A DNA stretch of 64,000 nucleotides, from NCBI GenBank assembly GCA_023399355.1, contig JAEWQC010000049.1, forward strand, positions 1 through 64,000. The letters are read 5' to 3'. Both the position numbers and the translations under genes were made by a program. Position 1 is the stretch's first letter. The number at the start of each line of letters is the position of its first letter. Below are positions 17,793-26,455 of this stretch, piece after piece. The notes under the pieces are model-generated. The model was given only the letters and a program-made list of their open reading frames with translations, did no database searches and was not told the origin of the DNA. This DNA comes from Bacillota bacterium. Lineage in GTDB: Bacteria > Bacillota > Clostridia > Acetivibrionales > DTU013.

Positions 17793-18863
17793 ATGAAAAA
17801 AATAATTTTAATAGCTATATTGTTTACGTTCCTATTCTCTTTCAATAGTATTTATGCGGAGGACAAAAGCTTTGACCCTAATTCGACCACAATTGCAAAA
17901 CTGCAGGAAACAGCACTTAACAATAGTAGGCAAGCACTTATTGATGATGTTGACATCAAGGGGAAAGAAATGGCGATTAGAACAGTAAGATCTGATGCAA
18001 ATGCCATGAGTGATAGTATATTGAGTGTCACAAAGCCAATGGGTGTCCAGTTGGATCTGGATGTTGCAAAGAAGGCAAAGCAGGATCATCTCAATCAGCT
18101 AAGTGTTGATGTCTATAAAACTGCATTGAATATCCAGCTATGCAACAAAGAAATTGAACTTAAGCAATATAAACTTGCAGTAGCAGAAGATAAGTTTGGG
18201 ATGGTTAAAGCCAGATTCAAGGCTTCAGTAATTACTCAGGATACGCTGGATTCAGCGCAATATGATATCGACAGTAGTAATGTGGATTTATCGAATTCCA
18301 AAGAGAAGCTGAATTCATTATTTCTTGAATTAAAGAAATTGCTTAATCAACCGTTGTATGCAACTGCTGTTACAATAACGGATAAATTGAATCTAGCTAT
18401 TATAAAAGAAGTTGAATTGAATTCTGCCCTTGAAAATCTTTATAAAACTGAAACCACCGTTTACAGTGCAGAGAACAAACTGAATATTGCACAGACTGCT
18501 ATGGATATAGCAGCTAAGCTATATGTCAAAGGCAATCTAAGTTATGATAACAGTGTTATCGATCTGGATGAAGCAAAGCTGAATTATGAAGCCGCTAAAG
18601 CAGCTTTGGACGTAAAGGTCAAAAACAAATATAATGATGTGTTAAATAGCAAGGATGATGTGGAACTGGCATGCAAATACGCAGAATTGGCTAAAAAGAA
18701 ACTGGTTAATGCACAAACGAAGTACAATAAGGGGACTATTACCAAAGAGGCATATTTGGACGCACAAGTAGCACAAAGAGAAGCTGAATATACGAAATTA
18801 TCAACTATAGTAAGTTTTAATGAGGTTAATGCAGAATTTGAAAATATTGTTGGACAAAAATGA
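17793..18863 (+). CDS. TolC-family secreted protein, paralogue of the preceding gene
   Basis: A 356-residue protein with signal peptide (cleavage likely after SIYA). ATG 17793 follows AAGGAGTG; the frame begins earlier but overlaps the upstream gene. It carries two matching helix hairpins, marked by ARFKASVITQDTLDSAQYDID and KYNKGTITKEAYLDAQVAQRE, as in TolC proteins. Predicted coiled coil covers most of the chain. A strong hairpin follows at 18899. Cotranscription with the upstream paralogue suggests the two form one surface complex; their cargo is unknown. Confidence 0.72.
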   Translation: MKKIILIAILFTFLFSFNSIYAEDKSFDPNSTTIAKLQETALNNSRQALIDDVDIKGKEMAIRTVRSDANAMSDSILSVTKPMGVQLDLDVAKKAKQDHLNQLSVDVYKTALNIQLCNKEIELKQYKLAVAEDKFGMVKARFKASVITQDTLDSAQYDIDSSNVDLSNSKEKLNSLFLELKKLLNQPLYATAVTITDKLNLAIIKEVELNSALENLYKTETTVYSAENKLNIAQTAMDIAAKLYVKGNLSYDNSVIDLDEAKLNYEAAKAALDVKVKNKYNDVLNSKDDVELACKYAELAKKKLVNAQTKYNKGTITKEAYLDAQVAQREAEYTKLSTIVSFNEVNAEFENIVGQK

Positions 18864-18898
18864 GTAATTATGTATGTGGTAAAACCAGATAGTTATAA

Positions 18899-18932
18899 TT
18901 AGAAGGCTTACTAACTTTGGTAAGCCTTCTAA
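18899..18932 (+). terminator. terminator-like hairpin after the TolC-like pair
   Basis: A perfect 13-bp inverted repeat (18899-18911 with 18920-18932) with an 8-base loop lies 36 bases after the stop codon. The T-rich tract is displaced to about 18943. It is probably a terminator, though the missing immediate T run lowers certainty. Confidence 0.6.
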
Positions 18933-18989
18933 TATTGGAACCATTTTTTTTCAAAAAACGTCAAAGAACTGGTTATTCTTCGGGGGTAT

Positions 18990-18998
18990 TGATATAAT
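18990..18998 (+). promoter_or_regulatory. extended -10 promoter element for the SLH gene
   Basis: TGATATAAT (TGnTATAAT form) lies 40 bases before ATG 19038. No good -35 hexamer is visible 17 bases upstream, as is common for extended -10 promoters. Confidence 0.5.
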
Positions 18999-19037
18999 GG
19001 AAAAGGATGTATATAACTAATGAAAAGAGGTCTCTAT

Positions 19038-21335
19038 ATGATGTTAATTAAAAAAATTCTTTCTTGTGTGCTAATAACAACTATATTACTCTCGCTTTCT
19101 ATCAGGATATTTGCGGCTGGAACCACAGCATCAGACATCAGTACGATGGCGGCCGCTTTGAACAAGCTGGGCATATTGCAGGGAAGTAATGGTAATTTTC
19201 ATTTAAATGACAAAACTACAAGAACTGAAGCAGCTGCATTAATCATAAGGATGCTTGGCAAGGCGAACTATGTTATTCAGAACACCGAGCAGCTAAAGAA
19301 TACAAAATATCCCGATGTACCCTCAAAGGAGTGGTACGCACCATATGTCGGATACTGTACTCAGTATAATATTATGGTAGGCAATCCAGATGGAAAGTTT
19401 TCTCCCAATCAAAATATCAACGAGAAGGCATTTTTAAAAATGGCTTTGTGCGCGCTCGGATACGTATACAATACGGATTTTGACTGGAGCAATGTCTACC
19501 AGAAAGCATATTTAGCGGGTATTGTGACAGATCCGGCTTATGCTGCAAAGGCCCAGGATAATAACAATTATCTGCGATCTGATGCCGTTCAGGTACTTTA
19601 CAATTCACTTAATGCAATGAAAAAAGGAACATCGACCAAGATGGTCTTTACCTTAGTAAATGAAGGGGCATTTGCCAGAGATGTTATAGACACGAGTGGC
19701 ATACTAGGGCTTGATAAAGCCACAGAGATAGATATTACGACGGCAACAGGATTTAGCAGCATAGAAGTCAACTTAAACGAGAGTATTCAGAGTATAAATG
19801 CAGCTGATATTACTATAACGGATTCAACAAGCACTACTACTTCAGCTATCACAACCGGGGGCTTGACAGTATTATCTGCAGCTGTTGCAAATGACAAGAT
19901 ACAGATTATTACTTCTGGTCAGACACCAAATAAAAACTATACCATAAAGATCAATAGTGTTACCGACATCAATGGCAATATTTCCGGTCCACTTACTGGT
20001 ACTTTTAAAGGGTTCGTAAGGCAGGAAGTTGCCTCGGATTATTTTAGGATTAGCAAGATAGAGCAAATATCTGCGAATGTGATCAATGTCTATTTTACAC
20101 ACCCAGTGAATAATAATAGTGAAACAGCATCGTATTATGAGTTTGCTAAAAACGGTAATACTTTAATCACTGGATCCACGCAGAATATTACTGTAAAGAA
20201 ACTACCATCAGTGGGCAATGCAGTCTCTATCTACCTGAAAAACACTATTTTAACGCAAGGGGAGGTATACAACCTCAAGCTCAGCGGGAAACTGACAAGT
20301 AGCTATGGCGTGAGACTCAACGAGGGAAATGGGGAAACCGTGGATTTTGTTGCGACTGTAGCAAGTACAGGGCAGTTGAATGTTCTATCAATTGAAGCGC
20401 AAACAAATAGTTCAGTAAAAATTGTTTTTAGCCGGGATGTTGACACAAGCTGGGCTGAAAAATTTCTTAACTATACGGTGTATGATGCCAGTAAAAATAT
20501 GATTTCAGTGACGAGAGCTGCGAAATCAGGTGTAGGCGATACAGGTGATCGGACGATTATATTAAGCCTTGCTGCTCCTCTTGATAAAACCAAGCAGTAT
20601 GAAGTGAAAATAGAGTATATACCTGATATATATAAGCAAAGTTCAATTGAGGGTAGCTTCAAATTTTCAGGAGCATACCCGGAAAATAATGATCTGGGTG
20701 TCAAACAGACTGTTTCAGAGTATAGTAATTGTGTAGTCTTATTATTTAACAAGGCACTGGACAAATCTTTTGCAACAAATACGACAAATTATCTGATAAA
20801 AGGAATAACGGACGGGTCTTTTAGTACTGCTCCTGCGAAAGTATATTATGAAGACACCTATGGAGATATCATGGTAAAGTTATACCTGCCATCAGATAAA
20901 TATTTTAGTAGTACGCAAAAATATGCAATATATATAACGGGTTTGAAGGATTCGGCAGGAGGTTTACAACCGCCAGTGATACGTGTTGAGTTCAATGGCA
21001 GCAGCTATAGTGCTGTTAAGCCCCAGATTGTTGACGCTGTGACAATTTCCAAGGATGCTGTGAAACTTATGTTTAGCCCAGAGATTGCGTTTGATTTGAA
21101 TAATTTAAATACTTCTAACTATACACTCGAATATACTGAAAATGGGGAGACGTTTAAATTGGAACCTATCAGTATAACGTATGTAGATGCAAGAACTTTA
21201 GTGCTGCGTTTTGACAGTATAGACTATTCAAAATCATATCAAATAAGGTTTATGACAATTGATGACTACTCAGGTGCTTATTCCCGAACAGCAGCAGAGG
21301 GAGGAAATACTGCTGCCGTAAGGCAAGGCAGGTAG
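19038..21335 (+). CDS. S-layer-homology surface protein with Ig-like repeats
   Basis: A 765-residue exported protein. After a signal peptide (to about residue 25) come three SLH-type motifs: LNKLGILQGSNGNFHLNDKTTRTEAA, then KYPDVPSKEWYAPYVGYCTQ, then YLAGIVTDPAYA. Roughly five Ig-like or Big-type beta repeats follow, each starting with a V..I..S.N.V.I.F pattern (for example INVYFTHPVNN, VKIVFSRDVDTS, VKLMFSPEIAFD). ATG 19038 has AAAGAGGT seven bases upstream. SLH domains bind pyruvylated wall polysaccharide, so it should be displayed on the cell wall. Its ligand is unknown. Confidence 0.85.
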   Translation: MMLIKKILSCVLITTILLSLSIRIFAAGTTASDISTMAAALNKLGILQGSNGNFHLNDKTTRTEAAALIIRMLGKANYVIQNTEQLKNTKYPDVPSKEWYAPYVGYCTQYNIMVGNPDGKFSPNQNINEKAFLKMALCALGYVYNTDFDWSNVYQKAYLAGIVTDPAYAAKAQDNNNYLRSDAVQVLYNSLNAMKKGTSTKMVFTLVNEGAFARDVIDTSGILGLDKATEIDITTATGFSSIEVNLNESIQSINAADITITDSTSTTTSAITTGGLTVLSAAVANDKIQIITSGQTPNKNYTIKINSVTDINGNISGPLTGTFKGFVRQEVASDYFRISKIEQISANVINVYFTHPVNNNSETASYYEFAKNGNTLITGSTQNITVKKLPSVGNAVSIYLKNTILTQGEVYNLKLSGKLTSSYGVRLNEGNGETVDFVATVASTGQLNVLSIEAQTNSSVKIVFSRDVDTSWAEKFLNYTVYDASKNMISVTRAAKSGVGDTGDRTIILSLAAPLDKTKQYEVKIEYIPDIYKQSSIEGSFKFSGAYPENNDLGVKQTVSEYSNCVVLLFNKALDKSFATNTTNYLIKGITDGSFSTAPAKVYYEDTYGDIMVKLYLPSDKYFSSTQKYAIYITGLKDSAGGLQPPVIRVEFNGSSYSAVKPQIVDAVTISKDAVKLMFSPEIAFDLNNLNTSNYTLEYTENGETFKLEPISITYVDARTLVLRFDSIDYSKSYQIRFMTIDDYSGAYSRTAAEGGNTAAVRQGR

Positions 21336-21342
21336 CAGTATT
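21306..21342 (+). terminator. terminator hairpin spanning the SLH stop codon
   Basis: AATACTGCTGCC (21306-21317) pairs with GGTAGCAGTATT (21331-21342) over 12 bp with one wobble and a 13-base loop. A short T/A-rich tail follows. The TAG stop lies in the right arm. Confidence 0.55.
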
Positions 21343-21481
21343 TTATAAAATATTGTTCCTGAACTCTATAAAACAGCATGCTGGGATATATTATTAATTG
21401 AAAAAGCCTGGTGATATTGTTAGAATAGATAGCCGGGTGATTTATCCGAACAAGTGTACCAAAGTACCAAACGTTAATCCT

Positions 21482-21509
21482 TTTACATTGTTGCAATTCG
21501 TGTTATAAT
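21482..21509 (+). promoter_or_regulatory. walR promoter
   Basis: -35 TTTACA (21482-21487), 16-bp spacer, and extended -10 TGTTATAAT (21501-21509). It lies 64 bases before the GTG start of walR. The 14 bases ATTCGTGTTATAAT recur in the region upstream of murF. Confidence 0.65.
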
Positions 21510-21572
21510 GTTTATAAACATGCCTTGTATTCGTTCATTAACGTAGGTTTAGAGATAGAAGGAGAGTGTTTT

Positions 21573-22271
21573 GTGAGTAAAAAAATTCTTATTGTAGATG
21601 ACGAGAAAAATATTGTTGACATACTAAAGTTTAATTTGAAAAAAGAAGGCTTCTCCACAATAGAAGCATACGACGGAGAACAGGCAATAGAGCTGGCTTT
21701 GGGAGAAAAACCCGATCTCATCCTGTTGGATGTCATGCTTCCCAAAATGGATGGATTCACGGTATGCAGAAAACTCAGGCAGACCATATCTACCCCGATC
21801 CTCATGCTTACAGCCAAGGAAGAAGAGGTTGACAAGGTCCTCGGCCTTGAACTCGGAGCGGACGATTATATTACAAAGCCATTCAGCCAGAGGGAATTGA
21901 TGGCGAGAGTCAAATCAAACATCAGAAGGTCATCATTGGAAGACAATGATACAACGAAGGGCAGTATTTTAAAATGTGGCCTTTTGAACATTGATGTCGA
22001 CCGATATGAAGTCAAAAGGGAAGAAACCACGATTGAACTGACACTGAGGGAATTTGAACTGGTCAAGTTCCTTGCCATGCACCCCGGACAGATTTTCTCC
22101 CGGGAAAATCTGCTGGAAAAGGTTTGGGGATATGAATATTATGGGGATGTAAGGACAGTAGATGTCACCATAAGAAGAGTAAGAGAGAAATTGGAGAAGG
22201 ACCCGTCAAACTGTGAATATATTATGACAAAACGCGGCGTCGGTTACTATTTCAACAAACAGGACAAATAA
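21573..22271 (+). CDS. walR: WalR (YycF) response regulator
   Basis: A 232-residue OmpR-family regulator. The receiver domain begins KKILIVDDEKN, with phospho-acceptor D53 in LILLDVMLPKMDG and the T/K switch residues in LTAKEEE and ITKPF. A winged-helix DNA-binding domain follows (LTLREFELVKFL, VWGYEYYGDVRTVDVTIRRVREK). The start is GTG 21573, with GAAGGAGAG upstream. The gene is adjacent to walK, yycH, yycI, murA and yycJ, the classical order. WalR controls peptidoglycan-remodelling genes and is essential in most relatives. A WalR box lies downstream at 24214. Confidence 0.96.
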   Translation: MSKKILIVDDEKNIVDILKFNLKKEGFSTIEAYDGEQAIELALGEKPDLILLDVMLPKMDGFTVCRKLRQTISTPILMLTAKEEEVDKVLGLELGADDYITKPFSQRELMARVKSNIRRSSLEDNDTTKGSILKCGLLNIDVDRYEVKREETTIELTLREFELVKFLAMHPGQIFSRENLLEKVWGYEYYGDVRTVDVTIRRVREKLEKDPSNCEYIMTKRGVGYYFNKQDK

Positions 22272-22355
22272 GGGTTTCAGAAGCAGGCGGTGCAAAAGTA
22301 CCGGCTTTTTATCATAAAAAAGGGGCAGCCCTGAAGCATTTGATACGAGGTGTTT

Positions 22356-24182
22356 ATGTTCCCTAAGAGTTTACAATGGCGGCTGGTAAGTTTCTTTTGC
22401 ATAATAACCTTCTGCCTGATCATATCAATGGGACTGTATTTGAACAGCAAGGTGGAAAACCAGTATTATACCAAATTTATGGAGAAGATTGATACAGGCT
22501 TAAAAACCTTGAACGAAACTTTGAGCATAAATGACCGGAATCTTTCGCAAAAGGAACTGGTAAGCGAGCTTGAGAACAATGCAGCTATTTTTTCCGCCAA
22601 TCTGCCCTATAGAAGCTACACGATTACAGACAAAAAAGGGAATATTATTTTAGATATAAATGGTAAACTGGGCACAAACGATCCCGAACTTATGAATAAC
22701 CCGAAAGATGCATTGAATATCCTTCTGGCATCGAACAACTATGTTGAGGCAATGAATACGGGCGAAGGGCGCCGCAAAAAACTGGAACAGTATGGGGAAG
22801 AGCGTTATTTTGATTATGCCAAAGCGATTGGTAATGGAAATATCATTATTTATTTCAGATACAATAGGAACGATTGGGCCGGGTTGATTTCCGAGTTCAG
22901 CGGTATTATTTTTACCTGCGTTATACTTGCACTCATAACTGCATTTATTACAGGATACTTTCTTTCCAGAACGATCACGTCTCCGCTTGTCAAATTGATG
23001 CACAGGGCAAACAGCATTGCTGACGGTGATTTCGGGCAGGTGCTCGAGGTAAAGTCAAGCGATGAGATTGGCAAGCTCACGGAGACCTTCAACTACATGG
23101 CAACAAATCTAAAGGAAACTCTTACTGAAATTTCAAGTGAAAAAAGTAAAATGGAAACCATTTTTAACTATATGACAGATGGCGTTATTGCTTTTAATTT
23201 ACAAGGAGAGGTGATCCACACAAATCCTGCCTCTGCGCGTCTGCTTGGCCTGGAGGAGAACATCTCCAGTTTTACGGAGTACTGCTCCCGGTATGGATTC
23301 AAGTATAATCTGGAGGATGTCATTTATCTGCAATCCAAAAGCACCAGTGAAATGAATATAAATATAAATGAGAAGACAATCAAGGTGTATTTCGCAGTCT
23401 TTACAGACGAATTGAAAAAGCCGGAGGGCGTTATCGCGGTGCTTCAGGACATAACGGAGCAGCAGCGCCTGGAGAATATGCGCAAGGAATTTGTTGCGAA
23501 TGTTTCCCATGAATTAAGGACTCCTATTACATCTATCAAGAGTTATGCCGAGACTTTACTCGACGGTGCTCTGGATGACAAGGAAGCCTCTGTAAAATTC
23601 CTGGGGGTCATTAATGCGGAAGCCGACAGAATGACGCGCTTGGTGAAAGACCTCCTGCAGCTTTCCAGACTGGACAATCAGCAACTTAAATGGAACTTCG
23701 AGGAAGTTTCCCTGGTCGAGCTTGTAAAGTATGCTGTAGATCGGATGGAAATGGAGGCTATGGCGAGACATCAGACACTGAACTGTTATGTAATGGGGGA
23801 GATCCCTCTGATCGAAGCGGATTATGACCGGCTTGAGCAAGTGGTCTTCAACCTGGTGGGAAATGCGATTAAATATACTCCCGAGGACGGGAAGATCACC
23901 GTATACGTGGGTAAAATATACAACGAAGTTTACTTCAAGGTGGCTGATACAGGAATAGGAATCCCTGAAAATGATCTGCCGAGAATTTTTGAAAGATTCT
24001 ATAGAGTCGATAAAGCACGTTCCAGGGAAATGGGCGGTACCGGCCTGGGACTGGCAATAGCAAAGGATATTGTGGAAGCTCATGGAGGTATGATTGCAAT
24101 TACCAGCCAGGTGGATCACGGAACCGAAGTCACCGTACGGATTCCCATCCTTCAGACAGGCATGGAAAAACTGAGATTGTAG
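22356..24182 (+). CDS. walK: WalK (YycG) sensor histidine kinase
   Basis: A 608-residue kinase. It has TM1 (about 11-31), an extracytoplasmic sensor domain to about residue 180, and TM2 (about 183-203). HAMP (SRTITSPLVKLMHRA), PAS (METIFNYMTDGVIAFN), HisKA with H385 in VSHELRTPITS, and HATPase boxes VFNLVGNAIKYTPE, ADTGIGIPENDL and GGTGLGLAIAK follow. ATG 22356 follows ACGAGGTG. The PAS domain, usual in WalK, confirms identity. The extracytoplasmic loop is the likely site of action of YycH and YycI, encoded downstream. Confidence 0.96.
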   Translation: MFPKSLQWRLVSFFCIITFCLIISMGLYLNSKVENQYYTKFMEKIDTGLKTLNETLSINDRNLSQKELVSELENNAAIFSANLPYRSYTITDKKGNIILDINGKLGTNDPELMNNPKDALNILLASNNYVEAMNTGEGRRKKLEQYGEERYFDYAKAIGNGNIIIYFRYNRNDWAGLISEFSGIIFTCVILALITAFITGYFLSRTITSPLVKLMHRANSIADGDFGQVLEVKSSDEIGKLTETFNYMATNLKETLTEISSEKSKMETIFNYMTDGVIAFNLQGEVIHTNPASARLLGLEENISSFTEYCSRYGFKYNLEDVIYLQSKSTSEMNININEKTIKVYFAVFTDELKKPEGVIAVLQDITEQQRLENMRKEFVANVSHELRTPITSIKSYAETLLDGALDDKEASVKFLGVINAEADRMTRLVKDLLQLSRLDNQQLKWNFEEVSLVELVKYAVDRMEMEAMARHQTLNCYVMGEIPLIEADYDRLEQVVFNLVGNAIKYTPEDGKITVYVGKIYNEVYFKVADTGIGIPENDLPRIFERFYRVDKARSREMGGTGLGLAIAKDIVEAHGGMIAITSQVDHGTEVTVRIPILQTGMEKLRL

Positions 24183-24213
24183 CCTTTTTTATGTAATTTA
24201 TTCTTAAATGGCG

Positions 24214-24246
24214 TGTAATGGTTTTGTAACAAAGTCTCTGTATAAT
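24214..24246 (+). promoter_or_regulatory. WalR box plus -10 element upstream of the yycH-yycI segment
   Basis: TGTAAT (24214-24219), five bases, TGTAAC (24225-24230) match the published WalR consensus TGT(A/T)A(A/T/C)-N5-TGT(A/T)A(A/T/C) at every defined position. A perfect -10 TATAAT follows at 24241-24246. No -35 hexamer is seen; the box occupies the -35 region, the arrangement expected for activation. Confidence 0.8.
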
Positions 24247-24320
24247 GAAACTAGATAATTTATGGTGAATTGGTTTATTAATAGAGATGAAGAAATTAGT
24301 GGTTCTGAGGAGTTAGAGCT

Positions 24321-25019
24321 ATGTTGAAGAAATTATGTGCAAGTTTACTGGCTTTATTCATATTGACATCATTCTCAATTGTCGCGTATGCTATACCAGC
24401 TGACAGCGGCGGCAATACCATGCAGCCAAGTAGTTCAAATGCTCAGCAAAGCTCGACGGAAAGCGCCATTAAGGGTACGACTACGACTAAAGGCGCCGTT
24501 ACCGGCGAACCTGCCAATACCAGCTCGAGCGCTATTACAGATAAAAGCGCAAAAAAACCGGTTCTTGAAGATGTGCTCAAGGATATACTTAAGGACGGAA
24601 CAGCTGTAAAAGATAAATACTTTATCATGCAGATAACCAACCCCCAAATGGATAAGGAATCCACGGTTTATAAATCTTATGTACTTTCCGGGAATTCGAA
24701 ATATGATGATGTCATAATAAGTATTGCCAAATATAATGACGCTACGGGCGAGTATGAACCGATGACAAACACAGATGGGGAGAGTTCCTGGGAGATTGGC
24801 GAGTACCGTTTGTTTTCAAAGGAAATCAAGCTTACAGAGGGAACAAACAAAATCATGATGATCGCTTACAGAACTTCACAAAAAGACGAAGCTCTAAGGG
24901 AGAATATTCAGGTAGACTGCTTTACTATTTCGCTATTAAAAGAATCGATTTTCACCAAGGCCAAGAATACTTTTATTAGGGCCGCAGGATCTATCGGAAT
25001 TGATATCAATAAAAAATAA
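24321..25019 (+). CDS. secreted protein of unknown function in the wal locus
   Basis: A 232-residue protein. A signal peptide (MLKKLCASLLALFILTSF..., cleavage likely after AYA) is followed by a Ser/Thr/Ala/Lys-rich linker (about residues 30-75). A folded C-terminal domain (80-232) contains YFIMQITNPQMDKESTVYKS and KLTEGTNKIMMIAYRTSQ, suggestive of a beta-sandwich such as a carbohydrate- or wall-binding fold. I do not recognise the family. It is the first gene behind the WalR box and lies 35 bases before yycH, so it is probably made with the WalK regulators. A role in reporting wall state to WalK is speculation. Confidence 0.7.
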   Translation: MLKKLCASLLALFILTSFSIVAYAIPADSGGNTMQPSSSNAQQSSTESAIKGTTTTKGAVTGEPANTSSSAITDKSAKKPVLEDVLKDILKDGTAVKDKYFIMQITNPQMDKESTVYKSYVLSGNSKYDDVIISIAKYNDATGEYEPMTNTDGESSWEIGEYRLFSKEIKLTEGTNKIMMIAYRTSQKDEALRENIQVDCFTISLLKESIFTKAKNTFIRAAGSIGIDINKK

Positions 25020-25054
25020 ACCACAGGGAACAATCAGCCGAACGGGGGCTTTAA

Positions 25055-26452
25055 ATGAGCCGTGCGCTTCACGAACGAATAAAAAATCTCATTATATTCA
25101 TACTCATTGTCTCAGGAATATTACAGGTAGGAATCCTATTAGGCTATCAAAGCCAGTGGACTCCTACTAATTTTATCTGGGGCCTAATCAACAGACCTCC
25201 TCAAATCAGTGATGAGGAAGCTATAAGCAGGTTGTTCACTCCAAGCAGACTCATACTGTCAAATGGGGTAATATTATATATCATTCACAAAGAGGATGAT
25301 GTCTATCAAAAGCTTTGGGATGAAACGCAAAATGACTTACGCAGTCTGGCAAACGGGACAGTCAGTCTCAAATCATCAAATGAAAACTGGGACGACCTCA
25401 TATTAAAAAAAGGAATTATCATTGATGTCGGTTATCCGATGACCCCTGAATTGTTAAAATGGTTTCTGGACGTTCCCAAAATGAATATGGATATACCGGA
25501 TATACTCAAGGTAATGATTAACCCGGATATTATGGATCCGGATACCGGCGTGATTTATATCTGTGATTCGAATGAAAAGGTGTATGAATCAGGTACTTTT
25601 ACATTCGGGCCGGAGCTGAATTTTGAAAATGTGTATGCTTCAGTTTCCGGGAATGAGAGATACCGTTCCTACACCACCTTGAAAGGTGCAAATATTGCTG
25701 ATACGCTTAAGGCTCCAGGGGATATCCTCTTTGTGAATTCACCTCCAAAGTACTGGCCGTATTATGAATACAGAGATACCATACCCGAAAGAGCAGAAAA
25801 AGACGATGAGTTTGCCAGGGACGTCCTTGGTACTGAAAAAGACCGGTACATTATTAGCCGAAACAGGGATATGACTCAATATGAATACGGAAATAATATT
25901 TACAGGTTCTACGCCGATGGCTGTCTAACCTATCAGAATCTGGACGAGGCCGATACTTCCATAAAGGAAGGGATGGGCAGCGCTCTTTTGAATGCTTATA
26001 AATTCATTGACAAGATCAATCAATTGTCAGATTCGGCAGCGGATATCATGCTGACGAATATTGAGCCGGATAAAGTGAATCAGGGAATATACAATATCAG
26101 CTTTGACTATTATCTGAATGGTATGCCTGTGAAATTCGGACCGGATGTGCGTGCCGGGAATGGTGATCAGCTGGCGCATGCGATAAATATTCAGGCAGAC
26201 GGCAAAAAGGTCCTGAAGTGCGAGTGGCTGCTAAAGGATTTTGCTCAATCTGCCAAAGGTAATTACAATGATCGCTTTGTTGAATTGATGAATACTACAA
26301 AACACGGTTATGACAAAATTAAGATTAATAATGTGATCACCGGATATTTTATTAAATCCGCAGGGGATCAAAAGTTAATGCCAATGATGTTGATTGAATT
26401 AAAGGATAAGTCGATGGTTGAGATAGAAATGCCGGTTGAAAAAGGAGACTGA
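25055..26452 (+). CDS. yycH: YycH, WalRK regulatory protein
   Basis: A 465-residue protein with one N-terminal membrane anchor (LIIFILIVSGILQVGILLGY) and a large extracytoplasmic region, as in YycH. Length and position directly before yycI fit the family. In Bacillus, YycH and YycI form a membrane complex with WalK that restrains it. The N-terminus is followed by WTPTNFIWGL, close to the WxPTN-type juxtamembrane motif seen in relatives. Sequence outside the anchor is diverged, so the call leans on synteny. Confidence 0.88.
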   Translation: MSRALHERIKNLIIFILIVSGILQVGILLGYQSQWTPTNFIWGLINRPPQISDEEAISRLFTPSRLILSNGVILYIIHKEDDVYQKLWDETQNDLRSLANGTVSLKSSNENWDDLILKKGIIIDVGYPMTPELLKWFLDVPKMNMDIPDILKVMINPDIMDPDTGVIYICDSNEKVYESGTFTFGPELNFENVYASVSGNERYRSYTTLKGANIADTLKAPGDILFVNSPPKYWPYYEYRDTIPERAEKDDEFARDVLGTEKDRYIISRNRDMTQYEYGNNIYRFYADGCLTYQNLDEADTSIKEGMGSALLNAYKFIDKINQLSDSAADIMLTNIEPDKVNQGIYNISFDYYLNGMPVKFGPDVRAGNGDQLAHAINIQADGKKVLKCEWLLKDFAQSAKGNYNDRFVELMNTTKHGYDKIKINNVITGYFIKSAGDQKLMPMMLIELKDKSMVEIEMPVEKGD

Positions 26453-26455
26453 CCT

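Noticed and set aside
23556..24119. 187-codon antisense frame in walK
   Set aside because: It is antisense to the conserved kinase domain, and its codons are the complement of kinase motifs; a shadow frame.
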